In this document: piece by piece, positions 25,401 through 38,400 of the stretch
Layout of the letters: each line of letters begins with the position of its first letter
Numbering within the stretch: the first letter of the stretch is position 1
NCBI GenBank assembly: GCA_030141605.1
Contig: JAQGDQ010001095.1
Span: 1 to 63,310 of the forward strand
Reading direction: 5' to 3'
DNA from: Tubiluchus corallicola
Lineage: Eukaryota; Priapulida; Priapulimorpha; Priapulimorphida; Tubiluchidae
Length of the DNA stretch: 63,310 nucleotides
Program-made: the position numbers and the translations under genes
Notes under the pieces: model-generated
Databases searched by the model: none
Told to the model about the DNA's origin: nothing
What the model saw: the letters and a program-made list of their open reading frames with translations, nothing else

Positions 25401-25780
25401 GTCGCATCTACTTCCATCATACACAAGGATCAATTAGTCACACATGGGGTAATAAATCAAGGGTTGAACGAATCCTCTAGAATTAAATATATTAAATAAC
25501 TTGATTGATCAAAATGAAATGAAAAAATCCAGAACTGGTACTGGATTTCAATCACGCACCTTCAGATTATACAGGTGAAACATTTTGTTATACTATTAGC
25601 CACATAGCTTTTAATAATCAAAAATGTCTTCATTCAATCCTAATAGCTTCTCACCTGATGCAACATATCCGATATAACTTTATTACATATTAAATGAGCT
25701 AAGATTTGTTAACTTGACAAATGTTACAGAAGCAAATGCTTAAATTTTTAAGAAAAAAGGGAATAAAATTGATACATTAC

Positions 25781-25903
25781 CTGACACAGTTGATCGGCAT
25801 ACAATTGTATTTCCAACACTTGGTTGCTTTGTCTTTTGCGGCATCCTCTGCTTTGCGATTGCTGAATCTTGAGTTAGCTTGTCGTATTCGTGATCAGCAC
25901 CAG
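25781..25903 (-). pseudogene. Duplicated caspase linker exon (orphan copy)
   Basis: A 123-base copy of fusion-gene exon 7 with intact acceptor (CATCAG) and donor (GTAATG), encoding the same GADHEYDKLTQDSAIAKQ start and NTIVCRSTVS end. It lies downstream of the gene's stop and lacks its partner exons except exon 6. Confidence 0.75.
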
Positions 25904-26524
25904 CTGATGCACGTGAACAGAAGCAGAAAAATGAATATTTCTTCGATGGCTCTGATACTTCAATATACCAATTCCTTCTGTCTAATCAGGGATGAATACA
26001 GATTTTAGAACAAAGGTGGGCCCAGCATGAAAGCAGTTAGGGTGTCTAGGGTGGAGCCCCATCCAACAATGCACTTTGCTGTATTTTTGTGCCTGCTAGA
26101 AGCAATTCCTCAAGGAAGTTCACTAATTTAGAGCAGGTGTTACCCAACAGATGGCTCTTTCTTGCTATTATTATGAAATTTTATTTTAAGCGATAGTTTT
26201 TGTGTATTAAGTAACTTCCATTCACAGGCTATGCACTGACAAGCTCCATTGCAGAATTATAGGCAGTAACTGCTCAGCACGACTATCAGAATTACCACTT
26301 CAGTATACAGAAATGAAAACGGTAAAGTAAACTCATTTTTACTGCAGATTTAATAGCAGTATCTTTAGGCTTTGCTTCTCTTTTCATGCAATTCTCAAAA
26401 GCAAAATTTTGTAGTTACTGCCCATTATTTTTGCAAGGCAATATATAGCTCAGTGAAACTGCATTAAATTTACTGATAAATGTTTAAAAAACTCCAAAAA
26501 AATAAAATAACAATAGAAACCTAC

Positions 26525-26587
26525 CCCCACGACAAGCTTGAATGATAAATATTTTTGGTTTCCCAAGCAAATCCACAGCTCTGTGTC
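26525..26587 (-). pseudogene. Duplicated caspase active-site exon (orphan copy)
   Basis: A 63-base copy of fusion-gene exon 6 that still encodes LLGKPKIFIIQACRG, with AG and GT borders. The start differs from the main copy (GHRAVD in place of GSSAVD). It has no His-bearing exon upstream of it on this strand except across the STING exons, so it is probably a non-functional relic. Confidence 0.75.
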
Positions 26588-26632
26588 CTAAGAATTCATT
26601 TATTATTATCATTATTTACCATTCACCATTAT

Positions 26633-26652
26633 ATATATATATATATATATAA
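26633..26652. repeat. (AT)n microsatellite
   Basis: An uninterrupted AT run, also present and slightly longer in the other segmental copy at 36303-36326. Confidence 0.8.
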
Positions 26653-27029
26653 AAACATTGATGAAGTCAAATTAACCAAATAAAAGAATTGCTGTATGAC
26701 ACCTTGAAAGCTTGGCTTTTCAAGGTGGCAGAAATGAGTGAATGAAAGAATGGTTAGGGTTAGTAGACATGATGGAATGGAAAATAGTAAGATTAGGGAC
26801 AAGAAGAAGGAAGGGAGGAGAGGATGAGTTAATGAAAGAATGGCTAGGGTTAGCAGACATGATGGAATGGAAAAAAATAGTAAGATTAGGGATAGGAAGA
26901 AGGAAAAGAGGAGAAGAAACGATCACAGTGCATGTTTAATTTACATAGAGCTATATTAAAACAATTGACTGGAGGCCATATATTGCGACTGCATGAGACA
27001 TGCAAGCATTAAAATGTATTATAAGTATG

Positions 27030-28340
27030 ACTTGAAATCTAAACAAAAGTTAAATATAAACAAAATAACGTTATTTATATGTGACAATAAATGAAATGGT
27101 ACATGTCAAATAAATCTGCATAACAATAGCATCTTGAACGCTGCAGAGGGGACCACAAACAGGACTACATAAAAATGTACCACATCTTGCCGCAAAATTG
27201 GTCAGCATAGTCAGATAAAGTTCAAAGGATTTAATTCACACTCTCCACCACATGCCAAGCTTACTATTAAAAAGACACTTTATTTTTTCTCCTTTACTAT
27301 GAGTATAGTATGATGATAAATTCAAAATAAATGATTGCTCATTGAATGTGAGTAATTATCAAAAAACAAAGAACAAAAGTTGGCAAATTACATGTATTGA
27401 TAATCTTGATCTTAACAAGTTAACAAATGAACAAACGCATGTCATGACGATGGTAACGAACATTACTGGGAAATCTTATTCTTACTGCAGACGTAGCTTC
27501 TTGTGCTTTTTCCGCCTTTACTAAAATTGTGTATATATCTATTGCTAATGATAGTAACTGGAATAATCAGGAATATACATATATACACGTATTAGAACCA
27601 TTATTCGTTAGTCGTTATCATTTCCTGCTTACATTACACTAGTGCATATTCTGCATAATGCTCTCCTTAAAGAGATTATAATACAGCTTGGTATTGGTTA
27701 CACTGGCAGACACTAAGCGATTTTTCTTTAGCAGTTCTTCTTTTAACAGTTTCTAAGTGACACTGGCCGACATTTTTTATACAAAATATTATCTTATAGC
27801 TCTTGACCGAGTTTACCTAAAGTACATATACTTAGATATCTATTTTAATACATAAAAACTAGTTTAGTGCTTCACATTATGGATTTTTAAGAAGAATGAA
27901 TTCAGTTTTAATCACATTTTTCTAGGAAAGCAGTCAATACGTTTATCATTGATAATAAATAACAAAAGTAAACTAAACATGGCCTGACTAAACTAATTAG
28001 ACGACATTGGCATCAGACAAATGAGGAATACGACTTTCTTGCGATTGTTCCATGTTCATAATCACTAGGTAATTTTGCGTATAAATACACTTATAATCAA
28101 CAATGCACGAACATCCTACATAGTCCTCATTTATAAAGCAAAGCCAGTAGCAGCTTTTACTGAATTAAAGTTATAAGGTTATAGACAGAGTACAGACTGT
28201 ATAATGGATGACGTCAGAACAATGGTTTTGCGTCAGCAGTTTTCCAAGCGAAAATCGTGCGAAATGGAACCTCCAACCAACTCATTACAGCTCCTCAGGA
28301 AGGAAGCATCCTAAAACATAGCCCAGATCATCGTGTCGCC
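27030..28340. other. No gene seen
   Basis: AT-rich DNA between the segmental copy and the 3' end of the fusion gene. Contains no exon-like segment on either strand that I could support. Confidence 0.45.
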
Positions 28341-28765
28341 CTGTTCTTCCTCTTTCTAAAGAGCTATATATCTCCTTTCGAGAGTCCCACCAGGTGCCGC
28401 TAGAACGTTTTTCTACAGGCCATTTGGTCAAAATTTCGAAAAAATCCGGAATTGGGTCCAGGAAAATGTCCGTTACGGGACGCCGTGGCCCTCTCGCGAA
28501 TTCTAAATATGCCTATTACACCCACCGCTGAACAGGCTATCTATCCATACCCAGCACCACCATCGGCCCATTCCTGTTCTCCAGAAGTAAGAGATATACG
28601 TTTTGCAAAAAACGGCCAAAAAATGGCCATTTTTGGAGCTTTTTTGCCCCCCCCCCCTCCCCGTTCCTCCCGGTGGGCCCGATTCGAAAAATAAATGTCC
28701 AATGGCACGAAACTGGGTCGAGACCTCTTTTTTGATATATAGATCGCCACAAATGGTGCCGTCGT
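28340..28765. other. GC-richer non-coding block of unknown nature
   Basis: This 430-base block is visibly richer in G and C than its surroundings, with a run of C at 28650-28663 and GTGCCGCTAGAACG. It is bounded on one side by an AT repeat. No protein family or TIR was recognised. It lies just past the 3' end of the fusion gene. Confidence 0.4.
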
Positions 28766-28789
28766 CCGAGCTGTAGCCTCGAATCTTAT

Positions 28790-28808
28790 ATATATATATA
28801 TATATATA
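28790..28808. repeat. (TA)n microsatellite
   Basis: A simple TA run followed by further ATATAC-rich sequence to about 28840. Confidence 0.7.
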
Positions 28809-28968
28809 CGAGCGAAGTTAATATATACGATATATATGATAATTATACTATAATATGTATAATATTCGTATAATTAGTTGCGGTTGTGTCATAAAGTCGA
28901 TGACTACCTGTACTAGAAAGAAAATTAATTCTGCTATCATAAGTTTTTTGCACACCATGATTTAATCA

Positions 28969-29427
28969 TTATTTTCCTTCCCCCAAGCAAGAATGCTGTA
29001 CTGCAAAAATACCACGCAATTCGGTCACAAGCGGCGGCCCAATAGTTTTACGCGTGTCATTGTAACTAACAACTTTATAATTTTTCTCCAATATGGTGTT
29101 CTCGTCCAGCAAACTTTCCAGTCTAATGCAGAACTGCTCATAGAATGTGTTGAGCAAACTGTCATCTAGCACTCCATGATCTCGCATGTATCTGAGGAAA
29201 CGTAATGGCGTAGCAAATTCAGCAATAAAGTAGTCGTCATCCAGCTTGTATACTGTACTGTGCCCAACGTATCTCTGCTTATCTGAAAGACAGAACTTGG
29301 CAGAATCTCCCTGTAGACTGTCTAGGTTGCCCTTGACTTCAATTTCAGGTACGTTTTCCAGTGAGTCGAGAACAATACAGGATGACGGAAGAAGAACCAG
29401 CAGTTTGTTGATAGTAAATTTAACACC
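28969..29427 (-). CDS. Fusion gene exon 12: second STING domain core and stop
   Basis: 459 bases ending in TAA at 28971-28969. INKLLVLLPSSC matches the first core strand; DKQRYVGHSTVYKL aligns to the lid region and keeps the Arg. FIAEFATPLRFLRYM matches human CVLEYATPLQTLF with the ligand-contacting Thr-Pro kept. YEQFCIRLESLLDE matches AKLFCRTLEDIL, then YKVVSYND matches CRLIAYQEP. The C-terminal 30 or so residues bear no pLxIS or TBK1-binding motif. Confidence 0.9.
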   Translation of the reverse strand, partial: GVKFTINKLLVLLPSSCIVLDSLENVPEIEVKGNLDSLQGDSAKFCLSDKQRYVGHSTVYKLDDDYFIAEFATPLRFLRYMRDHGVLDDSLLNTFYEQFCIRLESLLDENTILEKNYKVVSYNDTRKTIGPPLVTELRGIFAVQHSCLGEGK

Positions 29428-32400
29428 CTGTTACGAAAAAGTAAAATTAAAATCAAAAAACAAAATCGTTAAATTGACTAAAGATGCTTATATTGTTGCG
29501 TTTTCTCAAAAAAAAGATCCATAATCATAAATCGTCGTCCTGTTTTTTGTCAGAAAGAATTATCCAAAAATGTTGGCACCAACTCAGTGAATGCTAGAAG
29601 GGCAAAAGCTTGAACTTGGTCACCACAGTTTACATGCAAAATAGCTGAAGTGGCAAAGCACATCACTTGCAACTGAATCCAAAGATGTCATTAGAAGTCT
29701 TCCTTGGTATGCAATTTTTTAACAAATAAATAATGAGATATTTACTAGTAATTCGTTTTAAATTAAGTAAAATGGCTCAAACCTAATGATTTTCCCACTT
29801 ATAGTTTCACTAGCTGAACAAAAAAGCTCCTACTAAGATATTTATAAAGAAAAAACATTCTCTTAGTTATACTTTTCCTCATATAAGTAAATTGGTACTT
29901 GAAGTTCAGTTAATCTATACACTAAATTAAAACCAAGACCTAAATTAAAAAAAGCAATAACATCATTAGATGGATGGAAACCTCCAGATACATTCTTCTA
30001 TAAGCACAAAATAGGTGCCAATACTGTCACATTTGCCTTAAGATGCTGCCAATGCAGTGCCATTTTGCTCAGCTTCATACATTCTAATAAAATTTACTAT
30101 GAAATGAACCTTTTCAGTGGTTCTTTAAACATTTTCTGGATTATGCAGATTTTGGAAATCATTTCCTTGTTGTCATTCCTGTTCTGTTCGTTGTGTGTTT
30201 TGGTGCCAATAACATTGCAATGTCATTTTAGAAAAATAAACAACTTGGATAGACAAAGGCTTAAAAACAACAGATGTTTAACTATTAAAATCTCTTCATT
30301 ACAATGTGCAGTCACTGGATTAGCACAGCAGTTAAAAGAGACTAATACTATAAACAACACAGTTCTATTAGTGATGCAAGATTATACATGTTGCATACCT
30401 GGTCGTCTGTTTCCATCAGTTCATCATCCTCATCATCGTCATCATCACTGTCTGACTCGACATTCTGCTGTGCACCTGGCCGTTTAAACTGATTCAAACG
30501 CTCTTGAAGATTAATTGAATAATTGTGGAAATAATGCCCAGCATACCTGTACCAGAAAAAGTGCAAGTTGACGAACAAGTTGAATGTCATTATAAATTTG
30601 ACAATTATAAAAGTTAAATTTTAATACCAGTCATTAGAAACTTTGCACAATCTAGCACATGACTTGAAGGAAAAAGTCATACAGACCTTTCTGCTATAAG
30701 AAATCCAACTGGCATCTCAGCAGTAAGATTAAAATAACTAGCATCTGACTTAGCCACCCATGCAGGTAAATCCCAGCCAGTGCCTGGACCCCTCAAACAG
30801 GAACCCACGTTGGGCTTTTCGAACTGTTTGCAAGCTTCCTTTAAGACAGCTCTAAGTGTCTCCTGTTCATCGTCATATGGTAGCAACACAAATGGAATTG
30901 ACTCAGCACGTTCCTGTGTCACAATGTCTTGCAACGTCTTGTGAAATGCAGCTACCTCTCCTAGCTGCTGTCGGATATTGTTAGTGTTGGCTGGAATGGC
31001 TTTTATAGCACTCGGGTAGTCCACTGCAACATAGAATTTCTTCTCGTCCGGCCCGATAGGCCATACCGTAACTCCGTATTTTCGACCTTTCATGCCGGCC
31101 ATATCTTTTGTAATGTTGAACACATGAGCAGCTTCCTTAAACTTGTCAATTTCATCAGAAACACGGCTTCCTAGACAGCTTTGTGAATAGACAATAATTT
31201 GTTTCGGGATGACATGCTCCAAACTTTTATCAGTCTCTTTCCACTTTGATATCTCTCGTTCAAAGTCATCCTTGATAACTGCAGGATAACCAATCCAGTG
31301 CCAGTAAGCAAGTGCTATACCTAATCCTACTGGATCAGTTTCCTAAAAAGTTTTAGACTTTACAAGGAAGTGAGATAACGGTTTTCATAACGCTGTTGTT
31401 CAGAAAAATTGTAAACTACATAACAAACTTTAAAAATGCTGATTATTAATTTTAAATATTATACACAAAATGTATCTATTGCAACAAGTATTGATAGTAC
31501 AAAAATGTAATATAGGACTTATATGCATCTTACAATGCGAAATTGGGCACTTACAAGTGGTGGATTGAAAAATAGTCTTTTCATCAATGAAGACTCCAAT
31601 TCGGGAACTTGAGTATCAGGATCCTTCTCAAAACCAGCAAACACTTGACGATGTACCTAAAACAACGCACTTCGATGAATATTTTAATCTGAGACTGTTC
31701 TCAGCATGTCAATACCTTTCTGGTTCTTAGGGGAAAAGTTGCTATCCCAACTTTGGTTCTAATGTGTGCCACACTAGCTAATATACATGGTTAGTGTACT
31801 AACAGCAAGCAATGAAAAATAATACTAGACCGTGTTTATGACAAAGTCATAAAGTAAGTCAAAACTTAAGATTCTGCATTAGAGCTAAAATTGCAAAGTT
31901 CTGCTGACTGTGAAAAATCTTTCTTGACTTGATCTTTGTCTCAAGATCATAATTTTTCTGTTGCTGAATTTTCCGTACTTGATTACCTTGAATATATATA
32001 TATAAATATATACTCCCTCCTGTACCACACTGTGGCTACGCAAGTTAAGTGCGCACCCTGAAAGTTTCGTGATTCTAGTTCTTACACTTATGGAGTTATT
32101 GACCAGACCCCATTTTAACACTCTCGCTCATGTCACGTGACCTGGCGAATGCCCACTTTTCAAAAAATACTTAATGCACATCTACTCTAGCCCGCTTACT
32201 TACATATACATAAACCACGGCTCTTAGTTTAAAACTATAAGATCAGTTGAGTGACAAAGTTATTCGACCTAATTTTCACAGTTTGGGTCCTGCTGCTGTG
32301 GCCTTTGACCCTGAGGTCAGAATATTAATTATCTCCAAGATCCTCAAAACAAACTAGTAAAAAGAGTTCTACACCTAATGCTGTGTACAATTAATGCTGT

Positions 32401-35400
32401 GTAATGCTGTGGTACTGCAATTAATATAAATCTTTAGCTTTGTAGAAATATGTCAAGCATGACTGCTGCCAGCTGGGAGGATGTTCCTCCTCTTGCAGGT
32501 CACGCCAAAATAGTTGTAAAATTGGGGAATGCTGATAAAAAGCATCTCTTTTTACCCGGAAAGACAAAGGAGCGAGAGCATACAAATGAAAATGGTGAAT
32601 CACACAGACCACTACAAAATAAGCTACATCAAATGCAAGAATTGACTGTTACTGCCTTCAGTGTCTATGGCTACGTGTGAGTTTACTCTCACAGTTTCCA
32701 TGGTGAACAGAAAGTTTTCGTCCAGGCAATTTTTTGTAGTTTACTTTAGCTTACTCTATTTATTTTTAGTGCATGGTAAGTTATTTTTAGGGTATTATAT
32801 GATAATTTTACATAAAAGGTGAATTGAATGGAATTTACCGAGTAACTACGATCATGCAAATCAAACGTGCTCATTAATACTTAACACTTTGCACAGAAAA
32901 GTTAGAATGCTAAGCATAGCATCAATAAAGATCGACGCAATCATTGTAATATTAAATGTAAATAAATTAATTAAAACAATAAATGTAAATAAATTAATAG
33001 CTAACTGATCTGTATCTTCCTTTCGATTTTGGTTTATCAAATTGGTTTATCACTTTGCACTCCACATTTGCTGTAATCGCTTTGCAACTTCGCATGACAT
33101 TATTCCTTATAATGGAGTCTGTAAACCCTTATTATTAATAATATTTAATGGCTGCCCATTGACAGCAATTGTTTTTGCATTAGCACCAGCAATAGCTGTA
33201 GTTTGGCAATGGTAGCTCATGTTTGGACAACAGTGTTTCTTTTTTAACATTTTGGACTCATTTCCTACTGGTTCACTGTGTTGTTTTTTCACTGCTTCCT
33301 CAAATACAGAATGATACATTTATTCTCTACTCAATGTAGCAGACGTGTACCTGTGCACACTGCAAGCGAAGGTTTCCCACATTGCGTTTTAGTCATCATG
33401 TTATCGCAATCCTAAATAGTCTATTTTCTAATTAAATAATTTAAATATCTCTTGTTTCATTAAAACTTATCTGACATGTTTATTCAAAAGCATTTTCAGG
33501 AAGGTCGTTAATTGTTAAGAACTGGTTATCAAGCATTAGTGATAACAAGTATTATGCAGGATTAATTATTGAAATGTACTACTAGAATTTTTGGATCCGG
33601 GACCCAGGACAATTTTTGCCCGTTCCGGTGCACCCTTAGCATTAACTCACCCTAGTCATTAATTCATGAATATGTAGACAGCTAGCATTCTGCGCAAACT
33701 CTGTCACCAGTTTTCTGATGAACGACGTACCCTCAGTTTCAGACCTCCATGAAACATATCCTGCACAGCCAAAAACAATGTTAATGAAAAATTGGTAACA
33801 TAAAAATGGATTTTTCTATCATTTGGGGCTCTAGAAAGCTGTAGTAGCAGTGTTATCATTACGTCATTATGTCAAGACTTTTGCTACCTTACTGTCGATC
33901 AAAACTGGCTAAACATTCTATTACATATATAGGATACACATTACATTACACATATACATCATTAAGGTACACTTTAAATCTTACTATTAAATCTGCTATA
34001 TCAATCAAAAGTTTTAAATTATGTTATTAGTCAGAAAAATTTAACAATTATCATGATAACTAGTGTCTTAATTTGTCTTGATTAATACATAAGAAGATAC
34101 ATCATTATCATATTAGCAGGATCAGTACTTAATTGCAGCTTAATGAGTCTATTGTTATTAATACAGATCCAAATAGTGAACTTTACAGCAGCACAGAATT
34201 TCATTGAACTAAAACCTGATATAATATAATTAATTACACTACAATTTGAGTTCGAGTCATTGCTTTATCATAGCAGCCATTCACTAACTCCTCCTTAGTA
34301 ATCCTTTCAAATTCTGCTTAACTAGTTATATCCTAAACTGATTCATTGTTTCTTCTGTTTTCTTTCTTTCTAATATTTCATTTTTGCTAACAAATCATTC
34401 TAAGGAGTTCTGTCTTCAAAGTGATTTGAGACATATTGGCATGTTGGGAACAAGATTTAAAATAATCATTTATGGACCAACAGACTAAGTTTCTCAGTCT
34501 CAGGTGATAATTTTCTTCAAATATTGTGTAATTGTTACGATATATGAAATATGTGTTGTGTCGAAGTAAAAAATGACTGAACTTGAGCAACACGAAGCCT
34601 GGCCAGTAAATGAATGGTGACAGTCGGGAAAACTACTTTACGGCAGTTTCTTTTGCCATATTGCTCTCACAGTATTTATCTCAAAGAGGAAGGAAGTGCA
34701 CACACCTGAAGTGACAAGACAACTTTAGCAGGTCATCTCACTTTAGAAGATTATCTGCCATGATAATCTGGATTCCGGTCCCACCACAACCAATAAGTAC
34801 ACCATGACAGCGATAACCAAGTGGTCAAGGTGAGTGCTTAGGGACCGATATTAAGCAACGTCAAGCCTGGACAATAGGAATCACTGCCATAAGAACTGCC
34901 TCTAAGCGACTTTCTTTTCACAGTGGTCGCATCTACTTCCATCATACACAAGGATCAATTAGTCACACATGGGGTAATAAATCAAGGGTTGAACGAATCC
35001 TCTAGAATTAAATATATTAAATAACTTGATTGATCAAAATGAAATGAAAAAATCCAGAACTGGTACTGGATTTCAATCATGCACCTTCAGAATGATAATC
35101 TGGATTCAGGTCCCACCACAACCAATAAGTACACCATGACAGCGATAACCAAGTGGTCAAGGTGAGTGCTTAGGGACCGATATTAAGCAACGTCAAGCCT
35201 TCTGATTATACAGGTGAAACATTTTGTTATACTATTAGCCACATAGCTTTTAATAATCACAAATATCTTCATTCAATCCTAATAGCTTCTCACCTGATGC
35301 AACATATCCGATATTCCTTTATTACATATTAAATGAGCTAAGGTTTGTTAACTTGACAAATGTTACAGAAGCAAATGCTTAAATTTTTAAGAAAAAAGGG

Positions 35401-38400
35401 AATAAAATTGATACATTACCTGACACAGTTGATCGGCATACATAAAATTGATACATTACCTGACACAGTTGATCGGCATACAATTGTATTTCCAACACTT
35501 GGTTGCTTTGTCTTTTGCGGCATCCTCTGCTTTGCGATTGCTGAATCTTGAGTTAGCTTGTCGTATTCGTGATCAGCACCAGCTGATGCACGTGAACAGA
35601 AGCAGAAAAATGAATATTTCTTTGATGGCTCGGATACTTCAATATACCAATTCCTTCTGTCTAATCAGGAATGAATACAGATTTTAGAACAAAGGTGGGC
35701 CCAGCATGAAAGCAGTTAGGTTGTCTAGGGTGGAGCCCCATCCAACAATGCACTTTGCTGTATTTTTGTGCCTGCTAGAAGCAATTCCTCAAGGAAGTTC
35801 ACTAATTTAGAACAGGTGTTACCCAACAGATGACTCTTTCTTGCTATTATTATGAAATTTTATTTTAAGAGATAGTTTTTGTGTATTAAGTAACTTCCAT
35901 TCACAGGCTATGCACTGACTAGCTCCATTGCAGAATTATAGGCAGTAACTGCTCAGCACGACTATCAGAATTACCACTTCATTATCTAGAAATGAAAACG
36001 GTAAAGTAAACTCATTTTTACTGCAGATTTAATAGCAGTATCTTTAGGCTTTGCTTCTCTTTTCATGCAATTCTCAAAAGCAAAATTTTGTAGTTACTGC
36101 CCATTATTTTTGCAAGGCAATATATAGCTCAGTGAAACTGCATTAAATTTACTGATAAATGTTTAAAAAACTCCAAAAAAAAACAATAGAAACCTACCTC
36201 CACGACAAGCTTGAATGATAAATATTTTTGGTTTCCCAAGCAAATCCACAGCACTGCTACCTAAGAATTCATTTATTATTATCATTATTTACCATTCACC
36301 ATTATATATATATATATATATATATAAAAACATTGATGAAGTCAAATTAACCAAATAAAAGAATTGCTGCATGACACCTTGAAAGCTTGGCTTGTTAAGG
36401 TGGTACAAACGAGTGAATGAAAGAATGGTTAAGGTTAGTAGACATGATGGGATGGAAAATAGTAAGATTAGGGACAAGAAGAAGGAAGGGAGGGGAGGAT
36501 GAGCGAATGAAAGAACGGTTAGGGTTAGTAGACATGCTGGAATGGAAAAAATAGTAAGATTAGGGATAGGAAGAAGGAAGGGAAGGGAGGATGAGTGAAT
36601 GAAAGAATGGTTAGGGTTAGTAGACATGATGGAATGGAAAATAGTAAGATTAGGGATAGGAAGAAGGAAGGGAGGGGAGAATGAGTGAATGAAAGAATGG
36701 TTAGGGTTAGTAGACATGATGGAATGGAAAAAATAGTAAGATTAGGGATAGGAAGAAGGAAAAGAGGAGAAGAAACGATCACAGTGCATGTTTAATTTAC
36801 ATAGAGCCATATTAAAATAATTGATTGGAAGCCATATATTGCGACTGCATGAGACATGGAAGTATTAAAATGTATTATAAGTATGAATCAAAAATTGTCC
36901 TTTTAAAGTACTTTTTGAAACTATAAATAGTTTTGTGTATTTTTACTTGGGCACTTATTTTATTCCAGTTGTTGGGGGTTGTGAATTTAATAAAGTGAAC
37001 CCTAAACCTATATCTGTATACTTAGATGGGAACTAAGTCTAGACTGGTAGGGGTGTCCTAATGAAACGGGAAGCTTTGGCTTCGACACAAAAACTGAAAA
37101 AAATCAGTCGTACTTTAACCATGTTTCGGATTATGGTACATTATTTAAGAATGCCGTTAAAGCAATATCATTATCATTAAGCAATGCCATTATATGTACT
37201 TTTCAAATAATTAATGGCCTACCACTAAATAAAGGTAAAATCTGCACAGAAAAGTCCAAATGGCCGTCTCTAGTGAGTAACAGGTCACCTTTGTCGCCAT
37301 GGGTTAGTATTGCCACAACACATGAATCAACACTACGATGCTTAGTATCTTGCGCAAACTTTTTAATGACAGACAGCGTATCCTGAAAAAAAAATTGCAT
37401 AAGTATAAATAGCAGTGATACTATCAAAATATCCGTGCAACTTTCCAAAAGAGAATTATCTGAATCCAGTATTTGAACACAAAAACTGGCTGTAAAGAAT
37501 ATTGAAATAGTAAAAAATCTGGTGGATTATTAACACTCAGGTTAGATGCACCTTGAATGTTTACAGCTGGTCTCTATAATTTACGATGTTCAGAAGTGGA
37601 GATGTGCTGGTACTGCTTCTTTGCCAGACAACAATCCCTACAGATGCATCTCTGCAAAACTTAAAATAGTTTTCAGCATGAAAAGTTACCAAAGTTTGCA
37701 GCAGCAAATGACTTTTTGATTTTAGGCAAATTATAAAGAAAAATTTAATCTGACAATCATGAAAACTGTATGCTTGTACTATGCAACAAAAACAGATGGT
37801 GTGTACCAAATGCAGTCAATGAAAACCAGAATTTGTTACACTACAGGCCAGCCAAAGTAATGTATTAATGTTTCTTGATAGCAGTATCTAAGCATTTACA
37901 GTAATAAGTTACTATTGTTTTATTATTACCCAACAGTGCTACAAGCTTTACAGTTTCTGTATTCAGCACGTTGTCGTGAATAGATTTATGAATCGATAAT
38001 TTGGAGATAAAATCGGATGCCTCCCTGATTAGATGATTTGATAAGATAAATTTATTGATTAATAGAGGAACTCCTCCAGCTGGTGAGCACGGATTTAATG
38101 AGAAGCAAATTATTCTACAGAGGTGTTTTGTTATCATTTGCTGAGGGTAAACAGGCGTCTGTTCAGTGAGGACATAATCGTTCTTTATAGCCCTATGCAG
38201 AGTTGCACTTAATTAACAGAAAAGTTGCAATAGGCAAATTTCTTTGGATTGGCCAAGCTTGTATCGGCGCTCGAAGATGCCAAGCGAAGAGGTTCTAAAG
38301 AATCGCAGATAATTGGGATCTTTCTCGTGGAGCAGAAAAACTCGAAGGCCACCATAAATCGCCCGGTAGGGGATACCAGGGTAATTCAAGGATGTCACCT

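Larger units (their letters stand above)
24701..27029. repeat. Segmental duplication, copy A (2.3 kb)
   Basis: This stretch is nearly identical to 34226-36887. It begins at ATTAATTACACTACAATTTG and ends after TAAAATGTATTATAAGTATG. It carries copies of two caspase exons of the fusion gene in the same orientation, an AT microsatellite and two units of a 90-bp repeat. Copy B has extra internal duplications. Being downstream of the fusion gene's stop codon, this copy cannot contribute to the main transcript. Confidence 0.9.
34226..36887. repeat. Segmental duplication, copy B (2.7 kb), host of exons 6 and 7
   Basis: Nearly identical to 24701-27029. It is longer through a 100-base internal duplication near 35095-35199, a 40-base duplication at the exon 7 donor and more units of the 90-bp repeat. 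As it contains the in-phase exons, this copy is the functional one. Confidence 0.9.

Noticed and set aside
33107-33319. Caspase p10 last exon (contains a KKKHCCPN stretch)
   Set aside because: It has no acceptor in phase with exon 8 and is preceded by a stop; exon 31656-31555 gives a phase-0 join and a much better match to the p10 end.
34387-34593. Caspase p10 exon (IFEENYHL resemblance)
   Set aside because: No matching splice sites, and both segmental copies carry it unchanged; the true p10 exons 8 and 9 are elsewhere and in phase.
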